NCBI GenBank assembly: GCA_013373595.1
Contig: JABXHO010000020.1
Location: 1 to 33,053, forward strand
DNA length: 33,053 nucleotides
Source: Flavobacteriales bacterium
GTDB lineage: Bacteria; Bacteroidota; Bacteroidia; Flavobacteriales_D; Crocinitomicaceae
Direction of reading: 5' to 3'
Shown here: piece by piece, positions 1 to 10,336 of the stretch
Position numbering within the stretch: the stretch's first letter is position 1
How the letters are laid out: every line of letters begins with the position of its first letter
The notes under the pieces: generated by a model
Told to the model about the DNA's origin: nothing
Database searches by the model: none
Seen by the model: the letters and a program-made list of their open reading frames with translations, nothing else
Translations under genes and position numbers: made by a program

Positions 1-395
1 ATCGTTTTTCGAACATGTCCCAAACTGAACTCACCAATCAATTGCTCCAGGCGTGCTTCACGTTCAGATTTCGACAATTTCGTCATTTCGAGAATCGCCA
101 TGATATTATCTTCCACAGTTAACTTTCGAAAGACTGAAACTTCTTGTGGCAAGTATCCAATTCCCATTTGGGCACGTTTGTACATCGGCATGTTGGTGAT
201 TTCAACCTCATCCAAATATACTTTTCCAGAATCGGGTGTCACCAACCCTACAATCATGTAAAAAGAGGTTGTTTTTCCTGCTCCATTTGGACCAAGCAAT
301 CCCACAATTTCGCCCTGGTTCACTTCCACCGAAATGCCTTTCACCACCTTTCGACCTTTGTAAGCCTTTGCGATTTTATCTGTGTGTAATTTCAT
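1..395 (-). CDS. lptB: LPS export ABC transporter ATP-binding protein LptB (3'-truncated by window edge)
   Basis: The first 131 codons of an ABC ATPase run off the left edge of the window. Walker A (GPNGAGKT) is at residues 35-42 and the Q-loop glutamine is near residue 84 ([16 protein letters not shown]). The stretch from [12 protein letters not shown] to YLPQE is typical of LptB, which powers extraction of lipopolysaccharide from the inner membrane by LptFG. The signature motif, Walker B and H-loop lie outside the window. The ATG at 395 is 14 bp after the stop of the DUF5686 gene, so it is probably the third gene of a tatC-DUF5686-lptB transcript. A generic ABC ATPase cannot be formally excluded from the N-terminal half alone, but the match to LptB is close. 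Confidence 0.9.
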   Translation of the reverse strand, partial: MKLHTDKIAKAYKGRKVVKGISVEVNQGEIVGLLGPNGAGKTTSFYMIVGLVTPDSGKVYLDEVEITNMPMYKRAQMGIGYLPQEVSVFRKLTVEDNIMAILEMTKLSKSEREARLEQLIGEFSLGHVRKT

Positions 396-409
396 ATTTT
401 CTCGTTCCC

Positions 410-2884
410 TTAGAAATTGATTGCGTAGCGCGCTCGCACTCCAAAATTACTCAAATCGGTTACTTTCACACCTGCTGGCAAATGTGTTAACCTCCAGAAA
501 ACATCTATCCGTCCAACACTGAAAATATTTTCGATTCCTGCTGCTACTTCTACATAAGGCGTATCACCAAACTGTTTGGTAAACGCTGGAAGCAGCATTT
601 GTGTTGTATGTTTCGGATCGATACTTCCATACGCCAAACGCGCCGTAGTCACCAATCGTAACTTTAATTTCTTTATCAGCGGAATACGATCAAAAAACAG
701 ACCATCCCAATGGTTTTCGAGCAAACCTGTTATGTAACGATCGGAAATAAACTCGAAGAAATTCATTTTGTTGAAGGCATTTGGATACAACCAATAAGAT
801 TGATTTCCTTCATGTACCTTCAAGAACGGATACGCCGTTGTTCCGAAAATATATCCCGCATTAATTCCATATTTGATACGTCCAAAGAAACCAATTGGTG
901 CTGTATGCTCAATAAAAAGATCCAGTTTTTGATAATTGTAATCACTTCCGAATACACCCTTCACCCCAAATATTCCTTGAACCGCAATAATGGGAAATCT
1001 TGACCGCACCGATGTACGATCGAATGCCCCAGCGATGAACTCCTCATCTTTTGCCCAGCGGTAACGCAGCGTAATTTCACTTGTGCGCAAACTATTGATG
1101 GTGTCGTATGAATTCGTATTGTCGTTGAAACGAACATAATTCGCTTTCCCCAACGCAACATACTCTTTCCACTCCAGTCCTCCGTAGAGTACAATATCTT
1201 TCTTAACATCCTTTTCGAGTGTTACCCCCATTTTCTCAACAAAGGTCAATTTATCGAGTGGTCCCGTTCGAAGTAAAGTACCGAAGGTAGAACCAACAGA
1301 TGCCGCCGTAGAAGACTGACCAATTTGCTCGATGTCATAGTTGTAATAGGTACTGAGGAGTGCCCGTTTCTTTTCGGAGAGGTTTGCCCTGAAGGTTAAG
1401 CCGTACTTAAAACGTTCATCTTTAAATCCATATGCGATACGTCCACCCAACTCAATTTTACGGCTAAAGTTATTGGATGTACGAAGGGCCACAGAGGTTC
1501 GAATCCCTTCTACGGGGTTGATACTGAAACAATTGTAAATGTTTCCAATTTCGATTTTCTTTACTGGAAAATAACCTGTAGAGACGAAGTAAATCATGTT
1601 CTTCAAGAACTTAAAGAAGCGTACTTCACTGAGCGAATCAATCATTTGATCAATTCCTTCTTCGGTTTGCGAAAGCGGCTGATGCCTCACCTCTGCCCAG
1701 TATTCGTCACTTCGATTCTGCGCTCCTTCCACCATTTCTACCGCATTATCAGAGCGATAGAATTCGTCGGGTCTTGGTTCGTTGATTCGAAAGTTTTTTC
1801 GCGTTGAATGTCGACGTCCGAAGAATCCATACACCTCTGTTTTTCGCGCAATTTTGAGGTCGACAATCATTTTTTCTTCTGTGAGCATCCAAACTTCGGG
1901 AGCCACCATGTCAAAATTATGCTCGATGTACATTCCCTGAACGTAGTTGATGTTTACGCCCGGTGAAATATCGGCCTTAAAGCTTTTGACTGCATACGTG
2001 GTATCGTGAATCCACATTTCCCCTGTAAACGTAACATCACCCGTTCTTTTCGGGCGAAAACGTAGCTTATAGCACCACTGATTATCAATGAAGGTAGAAT
2101 CTTCCAAATAAAACTTATAAAAACTCCGCGCATAATTCGAAACAGGACTAATGAAGCTTTTGTTGAAGAACTGAATATAGTTATCGTAGATGTTGATATC
2201 GAGGTACATATCCCCCATAAACTGATTCAGCTGAATGTTCTCCATTCCACTTATTCGACTCGCCTTTACGACTTCCTTCTTTTTCTTCGGATTATTTTTG
2301 AAGTAGAAGTCGGAAACGTTTTCACTTAAAATAACGGGCAATACGCTTTTTCCATCCTCCGTTGAATCGAGGTAATCCATCACCAAATCCAATCGACGGA
2401 CAATTCCTCTTTCGGTAAATTTCTCCCCAATATTATTCAGATCCATTTCTACTTTATTGTAGACTTCGTATTCGTAGGACTCCAGTTTTTCTTTGTCGTT
2501 GATGGGTTTGTTGGCAATCACCTTCTTATGCAATATCGTTGAAGGCCATTCTCCCGAAGCAACTACCACTACCTCTTCAATATCGGATTGTTGAATGTTT
2601 AGTGTGATGTTAATTTCCTGCGACTCATCTTTCTCAACCGCCACAATTTGTTTCAAATATCCAGAGGAATAAAAAATAAGCGAATCTGTTCCATAGTACG
2701 TATCGAGCATGTAGTACCCAACAGAATCAGTTAACGTTCCAATTTTAGAATTCTGAAAATGAACCGATACGAAAGGCATAGGTTCTCCCGTAAGTCCATC
2801 TAGCACAACGCCTTCCACTTTCGTCTTCTGTCCAAAGGAAAGCAGCGGTACAAAAAATAGTAGAAATAGAAAGATTTGTTTCAT
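410..2884 (-). CDS. DUF5686 and carboxypeptidase-regulatory-like domain outer-membrane protein
   Basis: This 824-residue protein has a signal peptide at residues 1-19 (hydrophobic stretch ending SFGQ). A CarboxypepD_reg-like beta-sandwich follows at about residues 23-95 ([19 protein letters not shown]). The remaining ~700 residues fit the DUF5686 family, with alternating hydrophobic/polar strands and an aromatic C-terminal end (RARYAINF) suggesting an outer-membrane beta-barrel. The cellular role of DUF5686 is not established, so no function is assigned. It lies 35 bp downstream of tatC and 14 bp upstream of lptB on the same strand, which suggests an envelope-biogenesis operon. The length is typical for the family and the frame is intact. 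Confidence 0.85.
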   Translation of the reverse strand: MKQIFLFLLFFVPLLSFGQKTKVEGVVLDGLTGEPMPFVSVHFQNSKIGTLTDSVGYYMLDTYYGTDSLIFYSSGYLKQIVAVEKDESQEINITLNIQQSDIEEVVVVASGEWPSTILHKKVIANKPINDKEKLESYEYEVYNKVEMDLNNIGEKFTERGIVRRLDLVMDYLDSTEDGKSVLPVILSENVSDFYFKNNPKKKKEVVKASRISGMENIQLNQFMGDMYLDINIYDNYIQFFNKSFISPVSNYARSFYKFYLEDSTFIDNQWCYKLRFRPKRTGDVTFTGEMWIHDTTYAVKSFKADISPGVNINYVQGMYIEHNFDMVAPEVWMLTEEKMIVDLKIARKTEVYGFFGRRHSTRKNFRINEPRPDEFYRSDNAVEMVEGAQNRSDEYWAEVRHQPLSQTEEGIDQMIDSLSEVRFFKFLKNMIYFVSTGYFPVKKIEIGNIYNCFSINPVEGIRTSVALRTSNNFSRKIELGGRIAYGFKDERFKYGLTFRANLSEKKRALLSTYYNYDIEQIGQSSTAASVGSTFGTLLRTGPLDKLTFVEKMGVTLEKDVKKDIVLYGGLEWKEYVALGKANYVRFNDNTNSYDTINSLRTSEITLRYRWAKDEEFIAGAFDRTSVRSRFPIIAVQGIFGVKGVFGSDYNYQKLDLFIEHTAPIGFFGRIKYGINAGYIFGTTAYPFLKVHEGNQSYWLYPNAFNKMNFFEFISDRYITGLLENHWDGLFFDRIPLIKKLKLRLVTTARLAYGSIDPKHTTQMLLPAFTKQFGDTPYVEVAAGIENIFSVGRIDVFWRLTHLPAGVKVTDLSNFGVRARYAINF

Positions 2885-2919
2885 ACGGTTGTTGCGTGAA
2901 TGTAACGAAGAAATTCCAA

Positions 2920-3717
2920 TTAAAGTTGGTTCATTTCTTCTTTTTTACGTTTCCGTACCACTCGTTTCGAGATCATGATTCCAACTTCATAAAGAACTAC
3001 AATTGGAACCCCAACAATCACTTGACTGATTAAATCCGGAGGTGTGATGAGTGCCGACAAAACAAGAATTCCAACGATTGCGTGTTTACGGTACTTTTTG
3101 AGATAATCCGGTGTGATTACTCCTAGTTTCGTAAACAAGTAAGTCACAACAGGCAATAAAAAGAGAAGTCCCGAATAGAACACCGAAGAAATAACCGTTC
3201 CCATATAGGAATTGATGGTGAAATCATTCTTAATCGACTCACTAATTTGAAAATTCCCAAAAAACTGCACACACAGCGGAGCCACAATAAAGTAGCCGAA
3301 TAAAATTCCAGTAAAGAAGAGGATGCTCACCCAGAAAACAATGCCTTTTGCAACCCCTTTTTCGTTCTGCTTGAGCCCTGGTTTTACAAACGACCAAATT
3401 TGATAAAAGAGGAACGGGAACGATAAAACAATTCCCCCCATAATACTCATCATGATGGCATACGAGAATTGCCCAAGGAGCTCTGTACTTTGCATATCAA
3501 TGTTGATCGATTCTACGCATACACCGAACCAACTGCACATCAACTTAAAAGTAGGGAAGCTCGGATAGCGCATCGAAAGGAACAAATTATCCAAAATCCA
3601 CTCCATAAAGAACCAGATTGCCACTGCGAATACAACGATGGCAATTGCGGACCTCACAAGACGCCAACGTAGCTCTTCGAGGTGTTCTAAAAACGACATG
3701 TTTTTTTGATCTTCCAT
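2920..3717 (-). CDS. tatC: Sec-independent (Tat) protein translocase subunit TatC
   Basis: TatC is the inner-membrane core subunit that recognises twin-arginine signal peptides. The protein shows the N-terminal cytoplasmic motif FLEHLEELRWRL, about six hydrophobic segments, and the family motif FPFLFYQIWSFVKPGL after the second membrane region. A basic C-terminus (KRVVRKRKKEE) follows the last membrane segment. A GTG nine bases upstream (3726) would add three residues; the ATG at 3717 is preferred, and a further ATG at 3699 directly before the conserved block is also possible. It is divergent from recQ across about 85 bp and probably heads a transcript with the DUF5686 gene and lptB. No tatA/B is in the window. 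Confidence 0.93.
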   Translation of the reverse strand: MEDQKNMSFLEHLEELRWRLVRSAIAIVVFAVAIWFFMEWILDNLFLSMRYPSFPTFKLMCSWFGVCVESINIDMQSTELLGQFSYAIMMSIMGGIVLSFPFLFYQIWSFVKPGLKQNEKGVAKGIVFWVSILFFTGILFGYFIVAPLCVQFFGNFQISESIKNDFTINSYMGTVISSVFYSGLLFLLPVVTYLFTKLGVITPDYLKKYRKHAIVGILVLSALITPPDLISQVIVGVPIVVLYEVGIMISKRVVRKRKKEEMNQL

Positions 3718-3762
3718 GAATTGCACAAAAATAGTAATAGTCCTTACGCAATTGATAGAATT

Positions 3763-3781
3763 TGCTTATTTTAGATAAGCA
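3763..3781. promoter_or_regulatory. 7-bp inverted repeat in the tatC/recQ divergent promoter region
   Basis: TGCTTAT and ATAAGCA form perfect 7-bp arms around a 5-bp spacer, centred in the only non-coding stretch between the divergent tatC and recQ starts. It could be a regulator site or a small hairpin. No regulator can be named from the sequence, and chance occurrence in AT-rich DNA is possible. Confidence 0.3.
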
Positions 3782-3801
3782 TTTCAACATATTTATATCA
3801 A

Positions 3802-5982
3802 ATGGCAGTATTGGATTTGAAAGATTCGCTCAAAACGTATTTTGGTTTTGATAGTTTCAAGGGAAGTCAAGAAGAAATCATACAGAATGTATTAGATGGT
3901 GGTAACACTTTTGTGATCATGCCTACAGGCGGTGGGAAATCAATGTGTTATCAGCTGCCTGCTATTATTTCGGAAGGAACTGCTGTAGTTGTTTCTCCCC
4001 TCATTGCATTAATGAAAAATCAAGTGGATGCGATGCGTCATGTTTCAAATGATGATTCAATTGCCCACTTTTTAAACTCCTCGCTCACGAAAACAGATGC
4101 AACTCGTGTTCGAGAAGATATCGTTGCAGGCAAAACAAAACTGCTTTATGTCGCACCTGAATCGCTCACAAAAAAGGAAAATATTGAATTCCTAACATCG
4201 GTAAACATTTCCTTCTTTGCCATTGATGAAGCACACTGTATTTCGGAATGGGGTCACGATTTCCGTCCAGAATACCGCAGACTTCGCGAAATTTTCGAAG
4301 CGATTTCGAATGTTCCAATTATTGCGCTTACTGCCACTGCAACACCAAAGGTTCAAACTGACATCCAGAAGAACTTGAATATGACGGATGCGAAGGTGTT
4401 CAAATCTTCCTTCAACAGAGAGAATTTGTACTATGAGATTTTCCCGAAAAAAGATGTTGAGAAGCAAATTATCCGCTACATCCGTACCAAACAAGGGAAA
4501 AGTGGAATCATCTACTGTTTGAGCCGCAAAAAAGTAGAAGAGCTTGCCGAGTTACTGAAAGTAAATGGCGTTAATGCACTTCCTTACCACGCTGGACTTG
4601 ACGCTGCCACTCGGGCAAAGCACCAAGATATGTTTCTCATGGAAGATGTGGATGTGATTGTCGCAACGATCGCATTCGGGATGGGAATTGATAAACCCGA
4701 TGTTCGCTTTGTGATTCATCACGATATTCCAAAGTCACTTGAGAGTTATTACCAAGAGACAGGAAGAGCAGGGCGAGACGGTGGCGAAGGAGAGTGTGTT
4801 GCTTTCTACCGATACAAAGACATCGAAAAATTGGAGAAATTCCTTCAAGGAAAACCAGTAGCTGAGCAGGAAATTGGACGTCAATTGCTCAATGAAATCG
4901 CTTCGTATGCAGAAACATCGGTTTGTCGACGTAAAATGATCCTCCACTACTTCGGTGAAACGTTCGATGAAAGTAACTGTAACGACATGTGTGACAATTG
5001 TAAAAATCCACGTGTCAAAGAAGAAGGGAAAGAATACGTATTGAATCTGCTCAAAGTAGTTCAAGAATTGAAGGAGACGCAGCGTGCAAAGCACTACTGT
5101 TCATTCCTAGCAGGTAAAGTAACATCAGAAATAAAAGCATACAAGCACGATCAAAGTCCACTGTTTGGAATTGGTAAAGAGAAAGACGTTCATTTCTGGA
5201 ACGCTGTTATTCGCCAAACTGTAGTGACGGGTCTGCTATCCAAAGATATTGAAACCTACGGTGTTTTGAAGCTAACCGATGCAGGTAAATCCTTCATCAA
5301 AAATCCAACTTCATTCGAAATCATCAAAGAACATGATTATCTCGGAACAGAAGATGTAGTGGAAACCAATACAAGCGGTAGAAACGCTGTTCTTGACCAA
5401 GAATTATACGATCAGTTGATTGAATTGCGTAAGCGCATCTCAAAAGAAAAAGGAATTCCTCCTTTCGTAATTTTCCAAGAGCCGTCACTGCGTGAGATGT
5501 GTTTCCAATACCCAACAAATGTGGAAGAATTGACCAACATTCAGGGAGTAGGAAATGGAAAAGCAACACGATATGGATTACCTTTTGCTAAATTGATCAA
5601 GGCCTATGTTGAGGAAAACAACATCGAGCGACTTCAAGACATGGTGGTGAAATCGGTGGTGAATAAATCAGGAATGAAAGTTCAGCTGATTCAAAACATT
5701 GATCGAAAGTTACCTTTGGAAGATATTGGTCGAGCGCAAGGAAAAGATGTAGACGAAGTAATCAGTGAAATTGAATCGATTGTTCAGTCTGGAACTAAAG
5801 TAAACATCAACTACTATATCGACGATGTAATCGACGAAGAAGTTCAAGAAGAAATTTACGAATACTTCGCCGAAGCCGAAACCGACGATTTAAATGTTGC
5901 TTACGACGAATTTGAGGGAGATTACACGGAAGAAGAATTACGATTGATGCGGATAAAGTTCATGAGTGAAATGGCGAACTAG
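3802..5982 (+). CDS. recQ: ATP-dependent DNA helicase RecQ
   Basis: This 726-residue RecQ-family 3'-5' helicase functions in recombination and replication repair. Helicase motif I (PTGGGKS) is at residues 41-47 and the DEAH box at 142-145, followed by CISEWGHDFRPEY (aromatic-rich loop). Motif VI (QETGRAGRDG) is at 318-327. The RecQ zinc site is present: C375, C393, C397 and C400. The RQC winged-helix region spans about 405-520 and an HRDC domain about 533-605, with a pattern of alternating charged and aromatic residues. The acidic C-terminal tail beyond HRDC (about 640-726) is longer than in E. coli RecQ but common in Bacteroidota. The start ATG follows an A/T-rich leader. It is transcribed divergently from tatC and appears monocistronic. 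Confidence 0.97.
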   Translation: MAVLDLKDSLKTYFGFDSFKGSQEEIIQNVLDGGNTFVIMPTGGGKSMCYQLPAIISEGTAVVVSPLIALMKNQVDAMRHVSNDDSIAHFLNSSLTKTDATRVREDIVAGKTKLLYVAPESLTKKENIEFLTSVNISFFAIDEAHCISEWGHDFRPEYRRLREIFEAISNVPIIALTATATPKVQTDIQKNLNMTDAKVFKSSFNRENLYYEIFPKKDVEKQIIRYIRTKQGKSGIIYCLSRKKVEELAELLKVNGVNALPYHAGLDAATRAKHQDMFLMEDVDVIVATIAFGMGIDKPDVRFVIHHDIPKSLESYYQETGRAGRDGGEGECVAFYRYKDIEKLEKFLQGKPVAEQEIGRQLLNEIASYAETSVCRRKMILHYFGETFDESNCNDMCDNCKNPRVKEEGKEYVLNLLKVVQELKETQRAKHYCSFLAGKVTSEIKAYKHDQSPLFGIGKEKDVHFWNAVIRQTVVTGLLSKDIETYGVLKLTDAGKSFIKNPTSFEIIKEHDYLGTEDVVETNTSGRNAVLDQELYDQLIELRKRISKEKGIPPFVIFQEPSLREMCFQYPTNVEELTNIQGVGNGKATRYGLPFAKLIKAYVEENNIERLQDMVVKSVVNKSGMKVQLIQNIDRKLPLEDIGRAQGKDVDEVISEIESIVQSGTKVNINYYIDDVIDEEVQEEIYEYFAEAETDDLNVAYDEFEGDYTEEELRLMRIKFMSEMAN

Positions 5983-6104
5983 CAAATTGTACAATTGAAT
6001 CAACGAGCAGTACGGTTTGCTCATTCGGTGCTGTTTCTTTTCGTATTCTGCCCTACTTTCTTCTGAAAATTACGTCTATCTACTAGACACGAATTTCTGT
6101 GACT

Positions 6105-6132
6105 AAATCCCAAGACTACTACAGGGATTTTT
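6105..6132 (+). terminator. Possible stem-loop with T-run between recQ and the PKD gene
   Basis: AAATCCC (6105-6111) and GGGATTT (6124-6130) form a 7-bp stem around a 12-nt loop, followed by TTG. It lies about 120 bp after the recQ stop and only 27 bp before the ATG of the PKD gene. It could terminate recQ or act as a leader hairpin for the PKD gene. The T-run is short, so the assignment is tentative. Confidence 0.4.
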
Positions 6133-6156
6133 GCTCTCGGAGTGAAAACATTATAT

Positions 6157-9100
6157 ATGAAACAACTTCTTAACCTCCTCGCTATACTTTGTAGTTTCTT
6201 GTCGTTTGGTCAAGCACCTACTGCCAATTTCACCGCTTCTCCGCTCGAAGTATGTGTTGGTACTCCCATCAATTTCACAGATGCTTCTTCTGCTGGGTCC
6301 GCACCCATTGTTAGTAGAACATGGGATTTTGGAGACGGGTCTTCATCCAATGCACTCAATCCTACGCACACGTACAGTACAGCAGGAACGTATACCGTAA
6401 CCTTGGTCGTAACCGATCAAAATGGTGTAGCAGACCCCGAGGTGAAACCAGCATATATCATTGTAAATCCATTGCCTCAAACCGATTTTTCATTCATTGG
6501 GAACGGATGCACCGTACCTTTTGATGTCACCTTCACGAATGCTTCCGCCGCTGGACCAAACATTTCGTATGATTGGGATTTCGGAAACGGACAAACATCA
6601 ACAGCTACAAACCCTCCTGCTGTGACCTATGCTTCAGCTGGAACATTTACGGTAAGTCTTACCGTTACAGATGCTACAACGGGATGTGTAAATACAGTCA
6701 CCAACGATATTGTTGTTTCCAACTTTGCTGCAGGCATCAACGCACCAACAGAAGCGTGTCTCGGCCAACCAGTGATCATTTCAGATCAATCGACTGTTGG
6801 AGCAAATCAATGGAATTGGGATTTCGGAAATGGACAGACCTCTACCTCTCAAAATCCAACCGTTGTTTACAATGCGCCTGGTACGTACACCATTTCACTT
6901 CTTTCTCAGAATACAAATTCAGGATGTCAAGACGTGGCAACGGAAACCATTGTTGTTAATCCCTTGCCAACTCCAACTTTTACGCCCAATGTCACCATTG
7001 GATGCGCCCCATTCAACGTGAGTTTTACCAGTACTCCTCCGGGAGCTCAAAGCTATTTTTGGAACTTCGGAGACGGTTCTACAGGATCAGGAGCGAACCC
7101 AACACACACCTACACCGCGAATGGAACATATTCTGTGACCTTATCCGTTATTGACGCAAATGGATGTCCTGGAACAACTATGCAAACTGATATTATCACG
7201 GTTACCGCGCCCATTGTTGACTTCACCTTGGATGAAGACGACGGTTGTTCACCGCTATCCGTTCAATTTACCGATCTTTCTACCTCACCAAATCCAACTT
7301 CCGACCCGATCGTTTCATGGCTTTGGGATTTTGGCGATGGGACAACTTTTTCTGGACAAACTCCGCCACCTCATCTGTACAGCACAATTGGACAATATAC
7401 CGTTACTCTTACCGCAACAACACAAGCAGGATGTGTCGGCACAGAAGTAAAAGTTGACACTGTTGCCGTTGGAGGGCATTCTATCCCCGACTTCACAGTT
7501 GCGCCACCTATTGATTGTGCTAAATCAGAATTTCAATTTACCAACTTGACAACCTTTATTGGAACTCCAGATCCAGCAGATGTTGAATACATTTGGTACT
7601 ATGGAGATGGCGGATCAGGTACGGGTGAAAACCCAATTTATGAGTACCCCATTGATACAGGTTATTTCAGTCCCATGCTTATTGTTGATTGGAATGGTTG
7701 TCAAGACACGGTGATTTACGCCGATAGTATTTACGTTCTTGCCCCAATAGCTGGATTCATCGAATCGCAAAGTATTTTCTGTAATCCGACTTCCTTCCCG
7801 GTAACCTTGGATGTTGAGGACATTGCGATTGTAGGGACAGCCGCAGACACCGTTGAAATGGTGTGGAACTGGGGAGATGGAACTTCAACTACGCTTAGTG
7901 ATGCTCAAGTCGACGATTTTAATGCCGGTAACGAGTCACACGATTATAACACCTACGGAACCTACTCCGTTGAACAAGTTATTTACAATTACTCCACGGG
8001 CTGCGAAGACAGCATTACCCATTCTATTACGATCACACAAACCGTAGCCGATTTCTCCATGACGAATGACTCTACGTGCTTGGGGATTCCCGTCGTATTT
8101 ACAAACAACTCGACCTCTACCCATCTTATAGTTGATTCCATCGTTTTCAATATGGGAAATGGTGTTGTTGTGGAACAACCCATTGTAACCTATTCACATC
8201 CCAGTTCTAATACCTATGACATCACGCTGTACGCAACGAATATATACGGGTGTACGGACTCCACGACTCAGACGCTCAACGTCCTCTCATTACCAGACGC
8301 AAACATTTCTCCCTCGGCCGTTGCAGGGTGCGCACCGATTACCGTAACGTACAACAACAACTCAACTCCGACAGGAAATGGTGTTCCGCTGGCGAGTCAT
8401 TTTTGGACATTCCCAGATTTAACTACGCAAACACTCAATTCTCCCTCCCCCACAAACTATACATACACAACGGAGGGAACATTTACCACTTTCTTGATTG
8501 TTACGGATGAATTTGGGTGTGTATCGAGTCCAGAATCCGTGAACATGACGATCACAAAACCCACTGCCGATTTTATTCTCGATTCAGTCGTGTGTGATGA
8601 AGAAGCCTTTATTGCGCAGAACAACAGTTCCAATGCGACCAATTACGAATGGTTCGTAGACGGTTCGTCAGAAGCATTTACGAGCAACTTCAATTATTCA
8701 TTTGATGAAGTAACAAGCTCGGCTTACAATCACGTTTCTCATGTAGTAACAATGATTGCCACCGATCAAAATGGGTGTATGGATACCGCTTCTCAGAACA
8801 TCGTTGTTTCTGTTCCTTACTTGGACCTTGGCTACTCTTTTACGGGAGCAAGTGTGAATGGTAACGGAGATTTTACCTGTCCTCCAGTTTTTGCCAGTTT
8901 AACCGACAACACCAACTCGTATGGATCAATCGACACGTGGTCGTGGACTTTTGGCAATGGTAATTCATCTGGTTTACAAAATCCGAACAACACCTATGTT
9001 TTCCCAGGCACGTACACAGCATCCTTCGCGATAGTAGATGAATTCGGATGCACAGCGGATACCACACTCGTTGATTACTTAACTATTTTCGGCCCAACGG

Positions 9101-9885
9101 GACAAGCTTTTTGGACCAGCGTTGGAGATGTTTGCCAGCAATCCTTCCTTTTCGATTCTGATAGCTTGTTGAATGTAACCGATATCATGTGGACACTAGG
9201 AGATGGAAGTGTTGTCAATAGCTTAACTCCATTCGAACATGAGTATGAATCGTATCAAACATTCAATCCTACAGCAACGCTTCTGGATGGACAAGGATGT
9301 GAAGTTTTGCTTGAACTTCCTCCAATTTACGTGATCAATAATGGGTTGAATGCGTACTTCGTACCAGACCCATCAGAAGGTCAAATGGGAACTGTATTCA
9401 CTATGAACGATCAGTCTTCGTACACAAACGCCCCAATTGACTCATGGACTTGGATCTTACCAAACGATACCATTGTCAACTTTACAGATGCCAGCCTCTC
9501 CAATGAGTTTGGACCTCCCGGAACCTACGAAATAACGCTTCTTGTTGCAGATACCAATGGTTGTTTCCATGAATACACCACAACGGTTGTTGTAACCAAC
9601 GAGTTCCATGTACCCAACGTATTCACTCCTAATGGCGATGGCACGAATGAAATCTTCGAATTGAAAGCCGATGTCTTCGAAAGCTTCAATATTGTTATTC
9701 TGAATCGCTGGGGAAATGTTGTACATGAGCGACAAGATGCTACTGGAACGTATCTTTGGAATGGTCGTGCACAAAACGGAGAACGTGTTTCAGATGGCGT
9801 GTATTTCTATCATTTGAGCGGAACACTAACGGATGGTACAATTGGTGAGAAACATGGAAATGTGACGGTGATTGAGAATCATTGA
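6157..9885 (+). CDS. Giant secreted PKD-repeat protein with T9SS type B (CHU_C) sorting domain
   Basis: This 1242-residue protein begins with a signal peptide (residues 1-19, ending SFGQ). The bulk is tandem PKD-like domains. Clear W-x-F/W-G-D/N-G cores occur near residues 54, 139, 221, 302, 389, 569 and 930, with degenerate ones near 479, 665 and 1015. Nearly every repeat has a cysteine in its first strand and another in a D-x-x-GC turn, consistent with one disulfide per domain. The C-terminal ~90 residues (VPNVFTPNGDGTNEIFEL, NRWGNVV, WNGRAQNGERVSDGVYFYHL) are the gliding-motility-associated CHU_C/type B sorting domain that directs T9SS export. Role: large surface adhesin or matrix protein (inferred). 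A GTG 15 bases upstream is possible, but the ATG at 6157 gives a clean signal peptide. Its 3' end faces the 9902 lipoprotein gene. Confidence 0.93.
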   Translation: MKQLLNLLAILCSFLSFGQAPTANFTASPLEVCVGTPINFTDASSAGSAPIVSRTWDFGDGSSSNALNPTHTYSTAGTYTVTLVVTDQNGVADPEVKPAYIIVNPLPQTDFSFIGNGCTVPFDVTFTNASAAGPNISYDWDFGNGQTSTATNPPAVTYASAGTFTVSLTVTDATTGCVNTVTNDIVVSNFAAGINAPTEACLGQPVIISDQSTVGANQWNWDFGNGQTSTSQNPTVVYNAPGTYTISLLSQNTNSGCQDVATETIVVNPLPTPTFTPNVTIGCAPFNVSFTSTPPGAQSYFWNFGDGSTGSGANPTHTYTANGTYSVTLSVIDANGCPGTTMQTDIITVTAPIVDFTLDEDDGCSPLSVQFTDLSTSPNPTSDPIVSWLWDFGDGTTFSGQTPPPHLYSTIGQYTVTLTATTQAGCVGTEVKVDTVAVGGHSIPDFTVAPPIDCAKSEFQFTNLTTFIGTPDPADVEYIWYYGDGGSGTGENPIYEYPIDTGYFSPMLIVDWNGCQDTVIYADSIYVLAPIAGFIESQSIFCNPTSFPVTLDVEDIAIVGTAADTVEMVWNWGDGTSTTLSDAQVDDFNAGNESHDYNTYGTYSVEQVIYNYSTGCEDSITHSITITQTVADFSMTNDSTCLGIPVVFTNNSTSTHLIVDSIVFNMGNGVVVEQPIVTYSHPSSNTYDITLYATNIYGCTDSTTQTLNVLSLPDANISPSAVAGCAPITVTYNNNSTPTGNGVPLASHFWTFPDLTTQTLNSPSPTNYTYTTEGTFTTFLIVTDEFGCVSSPESVNMTITKPTADFILDSVVCDEEAFIAQNNSSNATNYEWFVDGSSEAFTSNFNYSFDEVTSSAYNHVSHVVTMIATDQNGCMDTASQNIVVSVPYLDLGYSFTGASVNGNGDFTCPPVFASLTDNTNSYGSIDTWSWTFGNGNSSGLQNPNNTYVFPGTYTASFAIVDEFGCTADTTLVDYLTIFGPTGQAFWTSVGDVCQQSFLFDSDSLLNVTDIMWTLGDGSVVNSLTPFEHEYESYQTFNPTATLLDGQGCEVLLELPPIYVINNGLNAYFVPDPSEGQMGTVFTMNDQSSYTNAPIDSWTWILPNDTIVNFTDASLSNEFGPPGTYEITLLVADTNGCFHEYTTTVVVTNEFHVPNVFTPNGDGTNEIFELKADVFESFNIVILNRWGNVVHERQDATGTYLWNGRAQNGERVSDGVYFYHLSGTLTDGTIGEKHGNVTVIENH

Positions 9886-9901
9886 TGCATCGAGCGGATT
9901 T

Positions 9902-10336
9902 TCACTTCTCGAACACGTAGTAGTGACTACGTCCTAGGTCGTCGGTATATTGAAATTTTAGATCCGTTCGTGTTAACACCGACATGAAATTACTGATTTG
10001 TTCCTGCTCCGTTCCATTCACGATTGGCGTGAGAAACAACGTTCCATCTTCCACATTTAAGCTATACTTGCCCGCCTCTACACGGGACCCTGTTATTTGC
10101 GGAGACGTATACTCAATGGACATGCTGTAGGCACATTCCGTGCTATCACAATTATCGAAGAAAATAGAACCTGATGCCTCTGGGTAATAGCTCAATCCTT
10201 GTTGATTTTTGAAGCGATAACTACTCAGTTGCCACGTACCATTCAAACGTTTCTGTTGTTTCTCATACTTATCGCATGAAGGCAACACAAACATCATCGC
10301 AATGACCAATAACGCTATAAACGATTTACTTATCAA
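9902..10336 (-). CDS. Small lipoprotein, lipocalin-like
   Basis: The predicted 144-residue lipoprotein has a hydrophobic signal and lipobox LPSC with the lipidated cysteine at residue 21. The mature part begins with a LNGTWQLSSYRFK motif, reminiscent of lipocalin-like domains of Bacteroidota, followed by beta-rich sequence. No enzymatic motif is seen. The only start that preserves the signal peptide is TTG at 10336; the next ATG codons (residues 14 and 15) would delete it. The TTG start overlaps the last 11 bases of the upstream DUF4230 gene, suggesting translational coupling. It is the last gene of the 13096-9902 operon. Ligand and function are unknown. Confidence 0.7.
   Translation of the reverse strand: MISKSFIALLVIAMMFVLPSCDKYEKQQKRLNGTWQLSSYRFKNQQGLSYYPEASGSIFFDNCDSTECAYSMSIEYTSPQITGSRVEAGKYSLNVEDGTLFLTPIVNGTEQEQISNFMSVLTRTDLKFQYTDDLGRSHYYVFEK

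Noticed and set aside
3726-3733. TATTTTTG as a tatC promoter -7 element
   Set aside because: It would place transcription start within a few bases of the ATG at 3717 and has no -33 partner at the right distance; it only becomes plausible if translation starts at 3699.
6321-6959. Long alternative frames inside the PKD gene
   Set aside because: They are out-of-frame shadows of a repetitive coding region rich in few codons; the main frame has a signal peptide and sorting domain.
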